In this document: piece after piece, positions 1 through 38,727 of the stretch | How the letters are laid out: every line of letters starts with the position of its first letter | Numbering within the stretch: the first letter of the stretch is position 1 | NCBI GenBank assembly: GCA_935421135.1 | Contig: OW285192.1 | Coordinates: 10,867,501 to 10,931,500, forward strand | DNA: 64,000 bases | Direction of reading: 5' to 3' | DNA from: Bugulina stolonifera | Taxonomy: Eukaryota; Bryozoa; Gymnolaemata; Cheilostomatida; Bugulidae | Notes under the pieces: generated by a model | What the model was told of the DNA's origin: nothing | What the model saw: only the letters and a program-made list of their open reading frames with translations | The model's database searches: none | Made by a program: the position numbers and the translations under genes

Positions 1-64
1 TCTACATGTAATAACACACATTGAACCATGTCATACATTGACCAGAAGTGCCACAGAGACTTAC

Positions 65-24794
<24,730 letters not shown>

Positions 24795-27043
24795 CTTTTT
24801 GCAAGATTAATCTGTAAATTGTCCCAATTACTCTTTTGTTTCGCTCAGATAAAATAAAAAACTATTATTTTATCAGGCCGTTCAAGCTTCCGTCACCCGT
24901 AATTCCGGTTTTTTTGACCAATGTATACCGGTGTAAATACATGTTACACTATTTGTGATTGGCCGTAATACCATTTCCGGTATAACAAATAAAAGAAAAT
25001 CCGCAGAACTATTCAATTAAGTTAATAGCCTAATGAAAAATACATTATTTGTAGTGTGCAATCTAGCAGTAGTACATTATTCATAGTAGCTCAATGGCTG
25101 TAACTTATCAGTGTTGTTAGCTCTTGCAGGTTGATTTGATTAGGTTATAAATTTGTAACCAGCATGAGTAGAAAGTAGAGTAACTCTTATTCTAATTCTG
25201 CTTATACAACAATACTTATACTAACTTAACTAATAACTAATGGACTCAAAACTGGATTACATTAAATTTAGTTAGTGTAAAATAATGTGATTGCAGAAAA
25301 TAGTTTTGCTGCTCACTGCAGCACTTCATAATGATTATGATAGTCAAATATTTGTATTATTTGTTAGTGTACGACAGCTAAGTATTTCTCAATTTCAACT
25401 TGCCCTACATCTTCAACTCTTTAGCTTGGCCTCTGTACCTACTCTAGTACTAAATAAAGGCCATCTCAATTTTATCGACCAAGTTTTTTGATTAGAACTT
25501 GGAGAGAGCTTTAAACAAAAAATCTGGTTACTAATTAGCTTAAACTATTAAAAAATTGAAGGTCTTGAGTTTTCCTTTTATTGGGGGTGTCAAGACTCAA
25601 CAGACACACAGCGAGTCTTCTATAATTCAGAGGTTCCATGGCTTCAATCCAAGTTCTAGTACCCTACCCAATCATATTATATTTGCTTTCGCCTGCAATT
25701 TTAGTTCTTAGTGAATATTGATTCATCTAAATTTAATTGATTAATAGGCTATTAATCTTTTTTTTATTTTGTAGGTACATATTCTGTCTTGTCTTATCTA
25801 GTTTATGTCTAATGGAGTATTAGATTAATATAATCCAAGTGATAACTGTATACAAGTTGAGTAGTGAGATATATAGTGATTCCTATCATTTTTTATTTTA
25901 ATATCGAAGGATTCTAGGTAGTTTTGAAATTGTATAAACTTCTGAATTTTTCAGACTGGTTCAAAAACTGTGATAGACTATAGCATATAGCTGTGCACAG
26001 TCGTTAAGACTTAGTAAAGAGTATTATTTTTCTATGGATGAATTCAAAATCAGAATTTCTACTAATCAGCGGTGTCAGACAAAATTCTGAACTTGCTATG
26101 GAAATGGTGACCCTCCCGACCCAGCTGCTCCAATCATTTATTCAGAAACTGAAGCTATTTTAAATTGTATTCAAAAAGTTCCGAAATTTCAAATAACATC
26201 ACAAACTCTCCACAAATGCAATGTACAAATTTGCGATTGTCGGGATTGTTTTGAAATAGACACAATTTTGAAGACATACACTCTAAATGATTATCATCGA
26301 TTTGTGAAAACCGTCTCAGTTACTATTACCAATGGTTTATATAATGTGCCATCCTCTGGCATTTAGGGGGAGGGGGGAACGATAAAGACAAAATAGTTGT
26401 CAAAGTCATTTAATGTCAATCCTGTCCCATGTTATATGATTTGAAAAGTGATATATGGTTGCTTTTTATGCAAAATACATATTGGAATTCATATCATAAC
26501 AAGGGCGACGAGTATTTATTTTTCGTACTATAAGAGACTCCAACCTGAGAAATATATTTTGTGCAGCGTTAAAGTGTTCCAGGCTGTAGTAATAGCGTTC
26601 CCTTTAGTGTGAAATAACGGTAACAAGTAGGCCTAAAGTAACAGTAATACCATGTTTCATCTTGACAACCTGGATTTCAGCATTAATAATGCTCAACTCA
26701 AGCTCTTCTAAATTGAATAAATACGCTGAAGACATTGTTGGTGTAGCAGTCGAGCATCTCTATGAAAATTCAGTTCAATATTTGAAATTAAATTTAGTTC
26801 TGGGAAAAAATAGGTTGTCACTGCGCTCCAACTGATAACCCATTATATGGTTGAACTATGTTTTTCTTTGCACATCCTCTGTTGGTGCATCACAAGAAAT
26901 TGAGTATTGTAGCACTCACGTTCTTTGTTTCAAACACTGTATGCCTGTGGCTAAGACAATTGAATTGCCCTGCATAGGTAAATACCGTCTGATTGGTATC
27001 TAAAGAACATTACGCAGCTGAGCTGGTATAGGATGAGCTACCC
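24795..27043. other. Divergent intergenic region between dynein and PACRGL
   Basis: About 2.2 kb without a recognisable coding exon. Dynein is transcribed leftward from here and PACRGL rightward. Near the dynein start there is a CCAAT box at 24918-24922 and an ATTGG (inverted CCAAT) at 24958-24962, within a short imperfect inverted repeat flanked by TATACCGG and CCGGTATA. No TATA box is convincing. The 25,000-27,000 stretch is AT-rich with no repeat or open frame worth calling; 5' UTR exons could be hidden in it. Confidence 0.5.
24918..24962 (-). promoter_or_regulatory. Possible dynein promoter element: paired CCAAT/ATTGG boxes
   Basis: A CCAAT and an inverted CCAAT lie 124-168 bases upstream of the dynein start codon, the usual distance for NF-Y sites in TATA-less housekeeping promoters. 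This is motif evidence only. Confidence 0.3.
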
Positions 27044-29468
<2,425 letters not shown>

Positions 29469-29744
29469 TAGAACAGCTGATAGCAGATGCAGTTGTTGGC
29501 CAAAATGGTGCATTTATTATTATTTATTGATTCATATTATACCCATATATAAGTATTATTATGTTTGCAGTTCATTGTGACCGCAAGTAGAGCCATCGCT
29601 ATGTATTATAACTAGTACTGATAGTGGCAGGCGTACATAGTAACAGTTGGCAGTATAGCAGTGCTGCTACTAGTACTATTACTACGATTACTGCTATACT
29701 AGTAGGGGTAGTAGTTGTAGTTGCAGTAATAGTCGTAACAGTAG

Positions 29745-29756
29745 GTACTACTATTA

Positions 29757-29811
<55 letters not shown>

Positions 29812-29813
29812 CA

Positions 29814-29886
<73 letters not shown>

Positions 29887-29903
29887 CGCTACCACCACTA
29901 CCA

Positions 29904-29988
<85 letters not shown>

Positions 29989-30050
29989 CACTGCTACCAC
30001 CACTACCACTTCTACTACTACTACTGCTACTATTACCACCACCACCACTA
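29745..30050. repeat. (TAC)n microsatellite, about 300 bases
   Basis: Long TAC/ACT trinucleotide run with a few CCAC and GCTACC interruptions. It lies between the PACRGL stop and its poly(A) signals, so probably in the 3' UTR. It makes poly-Thr and poly-Val open frames on the two strands; these are not genes. Confidence 0.97.
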
Positions 30051-30599
30051 ATGCCAGTATTATTGTATTACCACCACTACACAATAGTAACAGCACTGCT
30101 AAAGCTGTAAAACTCGCATATTATACTGGCCATGGTCTTACATGTATGTTTGAAGACGTTTTTATGCAAGAATCTATCTAATACACCAAAGACTAGTTGC
30201 AGTCCACTTTTCAACAATCCATTTGATCACACCATCTATACTATACCGTCCTATAAGTTCATATTTTGGAACTTTATTTTGTCATTTTTTGTCTTTTTAT
30301 GGTAGTTTGTCTCAACAGCTCTGTCAATTTTAACTTTCACCTCGTCTTGCTACTGTTCCAATGGATCTGGTCTCAACCACAAACTACAGTAAGATTAGCT
30401 TCAGTTCATTGTTTGTATTTACCATGTGTTTGGTGCATCTATAGGTTAGCCTTATAAGCGCACTGTACTGAAGGGCAGCAAATGTTGCAACTAGATTCAT
30501 AGTTATAACCCTTAATATTTTTGTATTATATTGATTGTGTTATGTTTATCAAAGGAAATAATGGCACTATTGTTTCATGAATGCTCAATTAGATCTTAC

Positions 30600-30624
30600 A
30601 ATAAAACCTTTGCTATGCAATAAA
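30600..30624 (+). terminator. Two AATAAA poly(A) signals, probably for PACRGL
   Basis: AATAAA at 30600-30605 and again at 30619-30624, the first on this strand that look well placed after PACRGL. If used, the 3' UTR is about 1.15 kb and includes the (TAC)n tract. Confidence 0.45.
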
Positions 30625-32078
30625 GATTGAATATTACTTTATTGAATATGATACTGACCTTTCATATTCAATAGTCTGTTGGATAAGCAAGTATGTGGTA
30701 TGTTAATACAAGGGAAATTTCAATCCCTGGATGCTGCAGGGCTGCAATAATGTTTTATATCTCCCAGCAAAATCATCTGCACTTCAATAAAGAGGAAGTT
30801 GTGTGGTGATAGTACTATTATAACTATCACCTGAGCTAGCCATGAGCACCCAACATAGTAATGCAGACTACATGACTGTATGTCTAACACTGTTATTGTA
30901 TGTGCCCAATCAATGAACTGTGAATGTGCCATACTCGATGATCCGCAGGTGTACTTACCCTAAACTTGGGTGAGCACGCTTTGATTCAGCATTACTTAGG
31001 AATTATAATTCCAATGGGATCTTTTTAGTTTTTATGATAGGTAATATTTTGCTCTCGTAGTTTCCGTCTTTCTTGATTCGATTCTCGAGTAATGTATTTT
31101 GGTCATATTGCATTATCTGGTACACATGTCAGTTGTGTCACATCCAGGTGATACTATGAACAATGGTAGTCTTGCATGTTCGTGTAGACCGATGTTATAG
31201 TGGGAGAAGAGTCAAAACTTCCACGAACGTCTAACCACTTTATTCGTTACAGAAATATGTTACATGATTTGGTAAAAGGATTTGGCATTTGCAGTTTATT
31301 CTTATACATGTACGTGTATATTACAAAGTTCTCCGAATTGCAACACTCTTGATTTTCATGCAAACATTCTTACGTATTTTTATTTCTACTTGACCTAACT
31401 TGGTACACCTTTAAGACACTATTTACTGCCAAATATTATTGCCTTGGGGCATGAGAATGTGCCAGTGACTTACTGCAGTGATGTTATTACCTAATATTTC
31501 GTGGCAGGAGTTGTCATCACTTGTAATACGTATATTGTAGGAGTTGTCCTCCCAATTCCTGGTTCATCTAACAAGAGCTCTCAACAGTCATCAATGTGCA
31601 CCAGTTATATTTTTGGATTATCTTGTTATGTCCCTATGCTTTCTGCCAATAAAGAAATTGCCATTTCATTATTGGTGTATAACATGACCAGTGTTAAACT
31701 ACATGTACAATATGTAGTTTTAACAATTTTTAGTTACTTTTTTGTAAAATTTCAATGACAACTGCTTAATGGGAGTTTCCAGGTAAATGATTTATTATTT
31801 CAACAGATTTTAAAAACAAAAATTTGAGGCACAGATACAATAGTTATTTTACCTCAAAAAATGCATAGATGTCAACCAGTGCATGTAGCATGAAAGTCAT
31901 AATAATATAAAATGTGCATAAGAATACAACAATATTAACCACGCAATGCTTCAGCTTCAATAAAAATTAGCCAGTTGAGTGCTACTTTAGGCTACATCGT
32001 AATTATATAATTTCCATTATAATAATTATAAATATGGGATATTTTCATGTGATCTTCATTTTTGCAAAAAGTTTTAGG

Positions 32079-32207
32079 ATCTGTCATTGAGCAGTCAGGT
32101 TATTTTCAAGGATGTGAAATACCCATAGATATAATATAAACTCAAGGTGTCCTATCTAGTGTTTATATTATATCTATGGAAAGATCCAACTGCTCAATGA
32201 CAAATCT
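32079..32207. repeat. Small inverted-repeat (MITE-like) hairpin element
   Basis: Outer arms GATCTGTCATTGAGCAGT (left, from 32079) and ACTGCTCAATGACAAATC (right) are nearly complementary; inner arms 32123-32141 and 32161-32179 are perfectly complementary over 19 bases. The element is about 130 bases and has no coding capacity. No clear target-site duplication was seen. Confidence 0.7.
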
Positions 32208-32937
32208 CAAAATTTCCCGCGTAAACAAAGATCAATTACGGGTACGTCTATTTTATTCTAAAATCATACCAAGAATCCTTCTGTTGCAAAATACTATTAA
32301 TAACTACATCATATTTTGTATTACTTGTTCTGCACAGAACTACACTGAAGGGTATGACAAAGATAAATCTATTAGCAGGTACATGTACGTGCAAAGTTCA
32401 ATTATCAAATAAGCTTACTGCATTTAGCCATTTCGAAAACACTATTATTTAGTTATATCAATTATACATGCATTGTAATAATAATTCAAGGTGAAAAGTG
32501 CTACACTTTGTCAATAGATAGGATGAGAAATGACCACCCAACATGAGCAACATGCAAAGTAAACTATCATAACATATTACAACAAATAAATTAAAATCAT
32601 CGTCATCACGACACCTTTTTGAATAGTAATGTCAATTCTAGTCTTAATATTACTGCTAATGATACATGTATAACATATGTATTTCAGTACTAGCAGATAG
32701 ACAAAGGACCAGCAAGATAAGCCTGGCAGAGGTCCTGGAAGGAAGCTAAATTGACACGAACTCAATGAGAAATCAAAAAAAGTGGGAAATTAAACAGTAT
32801 TATCTACCACCTACCACAATCCAGTGCCAAGCTTCATAGCCTAACATTATAGCCTTGCAGTAATTATATGACTATTATAACTTATAAGTCATTACATGTA
32901 TATAAAAACAATATTGCTATACAGCGAATAGAGAATA

Positions 32938-33886
32938 CTATCCTAAATATTTCTTTGTAGCTAATCCTTTGATCATCTTTAATATTTGTAGGTAATTTTC
33001 ATCTGCTATATGCATCTAGAGGAAAGAAAGAGAATACAAATGACATGCACTGGAGCAGATGTGGAAACCTAATTATATGTACAAACTCCAGAGTTTGAGT
33101 ATAAGCAAAGAGCTACGTCAACCCAAAAGTACGTGTTGAGTCATTCAGTAAATTAAGTAAAGTCAGGCATTAATTGATAAAGCGGTGAGAGGCATAACTG
33201 ACCAATACGAGATATATAATATAATTATATATATATATAATATAATATATAAAACTGCCAACAAAAAAATTTGGTTCAAATAAATTTGCTGATCTCTAGA
33301 AAAGCCAGAAAACAGCTTCACGGAATATATAAAAAGCTAGACCAAAAGACGGGCGGTACCATGAACTACAGGTAAAGGTGATCTACAGCTAATAAGGAAC
33401 AAGTGATAGAAATGAATCAAAACTCAAAACAGAGTTTCATTTGCTATCCTCACTTTCGATCCGTATATATTAATATTTGGTGCTTTGGTGCATTCCTCTT
33501 GTGCAAAAGGATTGAAGTATTATGACTGCCTCTCTTTTCACTTTATCGTTCGATCAAAATTTCTTATGCAAGCAGCCTTTCTTTCCTCACAATAAACTAT
33601 CATCTTACCTTTACACTGCCACTTTGTTGTAGGAAATGGAAACACGGCAGATCCATACCAGTTAGACTTTGCACATGCACCACTTGCCGAAGAGTCTTGA
33701 ATGCTTTCTGATAGATTGTCATTGTTAGAGAGTGAAGAGGTTCCAGAACCTAATCAATAATTTTATTTTATCAACCAAATGCCAAATCAATGGTGCCAAT
33801 TTATAGTTTGTTTTTCTAACTATTAACTTCAAATAAACATACCTTAATTCTTGTTTCATGCAATGTGTCAGTGTGACCTGTGGACT
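32938..33886 (-). CDS. Tentative 3' exons of an unrecognised gene
   Basis: Three segments bounded by good splice sites: 33886-33843, 33749-33609 and 33015-32938. Joined in phase 0 they read STGHTDTLHETRIK, then VLEPLHSLTMTIYQKAFKTL (47 residues in all), then MHIADENYLQILKMIKGLAT and a stop. The middle segment is also open in another frame (Ser-rich, with NWYGSAVFPFPTTKWQC), which would end soon after in the last segment, so the true frame is uncertain. No family is recognised and no start was found; further 5' exons or a non-coding transcript are possible. Called on splice pattern and phase only. Confidence 0.3.
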
Positions 33887-36163
33887 CTGTTTAAGAAATC
33901 AGCACTATTTAGTGTTAGCTATAGAGTAAATAAAAACCACTTGGTAACACTGGCATAAAAGCTACATCCCTACAAAAATAAAAAACAAGTCTTGCGCCAA
34001 CTTTATGAAAACTCTAAATAAAGCCTGCAATAAGCAGCAGCAGCTGAACGCTTTTTTGAATCGCTAATGTCACGACGCTAAACGTTATGTATTCCTATAT
34101 AAGGAAACTAAACTGTACACTCACTGCTTGGACCAATCAAATGCTACCATGTTTCAGCATAAACATGTATACTGTACTTCCTTATAAGGATAACTAAATA
34201 TTATGCATCCACCACTTGGACCAATCAAATGCTACCATGTTTCAGGGTAACACTATTGTACCTCTTGATAAAAAAGATCAATTTACTTGTTAATTCACAA
34301 TGTCCAATGACCAATGTGCTGGCCATTTTACATATACTGTACATTGTATATGTAGGATTTTACTTTTTGTGTTTCGATACCAGGGCTAGTGTCAAATATA
34401 AGGTCTAGAAGGCTTTTACAAAAATACTGCATTTCATTTCTAAGAGTAATGACTTGGGTTCACATAAAAATAATGCTTTATCACTGAAGGCTTTATTTTC
34501 ATTTTCATTTTACACTGAACAAATAAACTGAACTGAATTGCCACAGACATTTGACCTACATGTACAGTGTACTATGGTAAAGTCCACAATGTATTCACTG
34601 TTTGACCGACACAGCATATATATGCATGTAAGCCTACGCCTATGCTACAGTTTGAAATCAAATTTACAAGACTCAAGGCTGTTGATTTAACCCAAGGTGT
34701 TTACTAGCGAAAGGCTTTCCTCGTATATACACGGACAAAATTGACAACAGGGAAAACAATCCTAAATATACTACAGAGAGATATTCTAATATTTGGCGAA
34801 AATCCAAAGCAACCTCCTATTTCTATGACAATGATAAATTAAAAATATACATTTTATTGGTTATTGCATTGATCATAACATATTATAATATTGTACATGT
34901 ATACAAGGTAGACGTGTTAACCTGTCACCTTGCAGGTGCTTGTAATAACGAATTGCCAGATGATACATGTACATGTACACAGTAAACCAATTGGATTGTA
35001 GTACTACATGTACATGTCTGATAGCCTATCTGATACTATATTTATTATACAATAATGTACTTGTACATACATGTATAGGATATTATGTTATATGTTATAC
35101 ATGGTATACCCTTCCTTATACTACAAAAAATAGTTGGTTTGTGTACAGTACTGCGGTGGCATGCCAAGTTGTCTATAATTTTATATAAGCCTCTATAAGA
35201 CAGGTTTGGTGCTCAACAGGTATAAAAAAAAAACTGAAAGTATAACTTTTCACAAAAATTATTAGGTGCAATAGCTGAGGGTAAGACAAAGCATACACTG
35301 TTCGAAGACATTTTATTGAAAGAGGACAACTCAGGATTACAACCAATAGCCCAATGACCTCTATAAAAGTAGTGTCTATTCTTATTCACAATGGCAAGTT
35401 TTGTAATTCTGATGGTAGCTTCTATATACCACCCATTAGCTATACTTTACTGCTGTACTGTAGGAAAACTATGCATAGCTTTAGTTTCATTCATGGTCAT
35501 GAAGGTGATGTTTCTAATGTGAATAACGGTTATCACTACCTGTTAACTACCAGGTGTTATCACTTGCATGCAGTTGACTACCAGGTGTGCCAGGTTCAGT
35601 ATTTCCGTTTCACAAGCATGTTTTACTTTGTGCAAACCAGTGGCAGTTCTGCCTATGATACCACTAGTCTTGTCATTTTAATTATGTAATATACCTTAAT
35701 AATAAAGTGCCCTTTTTCTAGATATTAAGCAAGCCATTCACTGACTCCATGTAGAACTATTGCCTTTTATCCCAAATACAGATATGATGTATGATGTTTA
35801 GTTCAATACACTACTTTAATAGACCAAGATCCATGTTTCCAGTTAGGTAATGTGGGTTGGAAGCCAACACAATGAACAAAGTGTTATCTTTCCAATAACA
35901 AATAGACTTAGCTCTACTTCAGTGCTCAAAGTGTGGGTTTGCTTCCTCCCTAGCATCCATCTATCACTTGGTAGATCTGCCAAATTTTACTGCTACTGAA
36001 GCCTGATAATTCTCCATTTCCTTCTCCTTTTTTGTTTTAAATAATCGTTCCTCGGAGATGTTGGTTTGGCACGCACTTCATGTCACTGTTTGTGATAGTC
36101 ACTTGAGGAAGCGGGACACATCTGACACTTCTTCCCTCTCCCAACTATGTCCTTCTTATGTAC
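33887..36163. other. Intergenic stretch with no recognised gene
   Basis: Contains the CCAAT-bearing duplication listed separately. One open frame at 35354-35689 (plus, 111 codons) has no recognisable domain, no good splice context and ordinary AT-rich composition; it is probably chance. Otherwise nothing was seen. Confidence 0.4.
34090..34245. repeat. Two-copy 88-base duplication containing a CCAAT box
   Basis: CTTGGACCAATCAAATGCTA and the next 11 bases occur at 34127-34157 and 34215-34245, identical over 30 bases, with a similar TATAAGGA(A/T)AACTAAA stretch before each. Each copy carries CCAATCA. It is 200-360 bases upstream of the tentative minus-strand exons, a position compatible with a promoter. 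Confidence 0.75.
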
Positions 36164-36170
36164 TATATAA
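36164..36170 (+). promoter_or_regulatory. TATA box of Kunitz gene 1
   Basis: TATATAA within ACTATATAAAC, 70 bases upstream of the start codon, which would put transcription start about 36195. Confidence 0.6.
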
Positions 36171-36239
36171 ACAGGTCTACTCAAGGCATAGAGAAAAGAG
36201 AAGGCTCCATTTTACATTCATTCTTGTACCAAGTCAACG

Positions 36240-37069
36240 ATGATGTCAAGGAAATCTCTGCTGGGTATAGCTTTGGTGCTGGCTGCAGTATGGTATGAAT
36301 TTATATTGTTTTGTAGTATTATTACTTGTACAATGAGCAATTTAGATTTTAACTTTATATTGGTGTACTGTCACTGCTATGTGTGTTGTAAAATTATAAT
36401 TATACCTGTATACATAGCTTACTTGCTTAATTAATAGAATACACAAAAATATCTGTGCGCCAATAATATTATAGGCAATACTACATGACTATAATGGTTT
36501 TTGTTCAAGTTTTTAGTCACAATGTGCAATGTACATGACGTGCAATAGAATAGATTGAAAATATTACACACTGAATAGAATAATATTGTACAATAACTAC
36601 AATACAGTATTAGGGAGCATAATTGACAATCATATTAAAAAGATTGGAGAACTATCTTCTCTCGAGTTAAGAATACATGTACATAACAATGTATATTTAG
36701 TTTTGTATATTCTGTATTCAACATGACACTTGGATTTGCAGTGTCTTGTCTTCAGCTAGTAGAGCACCTGACTACTGTAAGCTAGACTATGATGCTGGTC
36801 CTTGCTACGGATATTTCCCACGCTACTATTACTCTAAAAGTACGGGTCGCTGTGACCAATTTATTTACGGAGGTTGTGAAGGCAACTTGAACAACTTCAA
36901 GTAAGTCATAAATTCTTTTACAGTACCTATATGATGTGAATGATGTTACATTGTATTGTATATACATGTAAATATTATTATATCTCATATTATACATGTA
37001 TCTCATATTATCTTATTATTGTGATGTTATTGCAGGACACCAGAGCACTGTTACAGGGTTTGCGGATAG
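36240..37069 (+). CDS. Secreted single-domain Kunitz protease inhibitor
   Basis: Exons 36240-36292, 36742-36900 and 37036-37069 join in phase 2 at both introns to give 81 residues. Residues 1-24 are a signal peptide: short basic start (MMSRKS), hydrophobic core [14 protein letters not shown], small residues SSAS before the mature part. One Kunitz (BPTI) domain follows with all six cysteines in family spacing: DYC, GPC, GRC, YGGC, HC, VC. The conserved [11 protein letters not shown] segment is present. The P1 position after Cys II is Tyr (GPC-Y-G), which in the family favours chymotrypsin-like or elastase-like targets over trypsin; that is inference. A TATA box lies upstream. A diverged tandem paralogue starts 1.66 kb downstream with the same exon plan and a 53-nt first exon. 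Confidence 0.9.
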
Positions 37070-38645
37070 GTCACCTGTTATGAACTGGACTCAAAACACC
37101 TGAACGAACCACAAGACCAAATTTTCCCAAATTACCACTTTCAAACTTATTGCATATTACCACTTTCAAACTTGCTGCATATTACCACTGATTTTTTCTG
37201 ACAACATACCATAGCTACAAATACAGTTTGATTCTTCGTTTTTCACGCAATACACTTTGAGCTCTTATTCGTTGTAGTTTATAATGTGTAGTTGTATGCT
37301 AGAAATGTAACACCTACTTCCAAAAGCTATGCTGCTGCAGAATATGCTGTCAACGAGACAATAGATAATTGGGTTATTAGAGAACATCCTTGTAGAAAAG
37401 GAGTTGCCAATTATAGGCTGGGAACTCCTGCTAAACAATAAGGCCTACAAATGCTCATATGCGTAGAGCGGGTACAATCCGTTGATTCAACTCGACAGTG
37501 GGTATCAGGTCACAAGTCGACTTCACTTCAGACTTACCTACTTGATGATTCAACTTGGGCTTGTATATCAATGTGACTTGACTTGACTTGACTCGACTTG
37601 ACTTGACTTGGACAATTGGATGACTTGTGGGTTTACCTAGTCAATATGGTGGGTTGCTGTTGATATACAATGTAACACAGCATCGCTACTACCAATATAC
37701 AATACCAGAATATGACCAATTTAGAATATTGCTACATGCATAGACTTCTTATATCATATGTCATGTAATTGCATTTTTGGAATGGAATGTGTACTAATAG
37801 AGAAATGTAAATTGTTTTTGAAAATGTGAAAGTTTTGTGGGTTGTAATTTGACTTGCCTTGATTTCAGACTTACACTGCGCAGTGGCTTGACTTGAGGCA
37901 GCACAGAGTTGAATTTGACTTGACATTTCTCCACAATTTTTCCTTTCTAAAATGACTTGACTTATTGACTTCAAGTATGAAGTACGACTTCGATCCAGTT
38001 TTTTCTAGGAGATCATGGTGGGATAGTCTGCAAACAAACTAGTCAGTTGTATATACGAGTATTATTATTTTTGTATATTTATTATAAATTGATACATGTC
38101 AGATATTATACCCACACTAAAGTGTATCATCACATGTACGTAGTCTGCAAACATACAAGCCAGTTATACATTATTTAATTTATTGTAATGTATATTATAA
38201 ATTGTGTAAGATGTTATACCCATTACCATAAGAACAGCTCAACTCAATAGAGAAAATCCCTCATGTTATAAACATGTGTTTGCCAAAATAGGAAATTGTA
38301 CATATGCAGACACTATAAACCTACATTCTGTATATTCTATTACTCTCAAAGTGCCCTATTCTTTCCTATTTGTCAGTAACTGCTATCATTTTTAGCGAGT
38401 TTTCAGATGGGTTGTATTACCTATCTTATAATTTCCATTTTATTGATATATTTAGAAAGAGAGGTTTCTGAGAACTGCTGGTTTGGCGGAACAGCAGTTC
38501 ATTTATGCCAAGTCTCGAAGGAAAACTGACAAACTTGCGATTCCTCAAATTAGTCATGATTATGAATTGAAAATGTCTTCTTTCAGGTTCGCCATTACAC
38601 AATCAAATGCTATAGATTCATTGGATAGGTGAACAGTGGCACATG
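37070..38645. other. Spacer between the two Kunitz genes
   Basis: 3' flank of Kunitz gene 1 and upstream DNA of gene 2. Holds a TTGAC pentanucleotide tract (37575-37610) and scattered ACTTGACTTG copies to about 37990. No coding exon recognised. Confidence 0.5.
37575..37610. repeat. (TTGAC)n simple repeat
   Basis: Seven or so copies of GACTT with one C change. Related, more degenerate copies follow to about 37990. Confidence 0.8.
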
Positions 38646-38654
38646 TATATATAA
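38646..38654 (+). promoter_or_regulatory. TATA box of Kunitz gene 2
   Basis: TATATATAA followed by G, 74 bases upstream of the start codon, the same spacing as in Kunitz gene 1. Confidence 0.6.
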
Positions 38655-38727
38655 GACATACTGTACACCAGAATATACTTCTAGTGGTTAGAGTGAAGGA
38701 ACTTATTCTTGCATCAAGCACAACACA

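Larger units (their letters stand above)
29469..32937. other. 3' flank of PACRGL and intergenic DNA
   Basis: Holds the probable PACRGL 3' UTR with a (TAC)n tract, two poly(A) signals and a hairpin element, each listed separately. The remaining sequence is AT-rich and no coding exon was recognised. Small open frames around 30266 and 31501 show no codon or family signal. Confidence 0.5.

Noticed and set aside
29599..30181. Long open frames on both strands encoding poly-Thr and poly-Val
   Set aside because: Entirely produced by the (TAC)n microsatellite; no start context, splice signal or domain.
35354..35689. 111-codon open frame on the plus strand
   Set aside because: No domain, no splice context and AT-rich composition like its surroundings; could not be supported as a gene.
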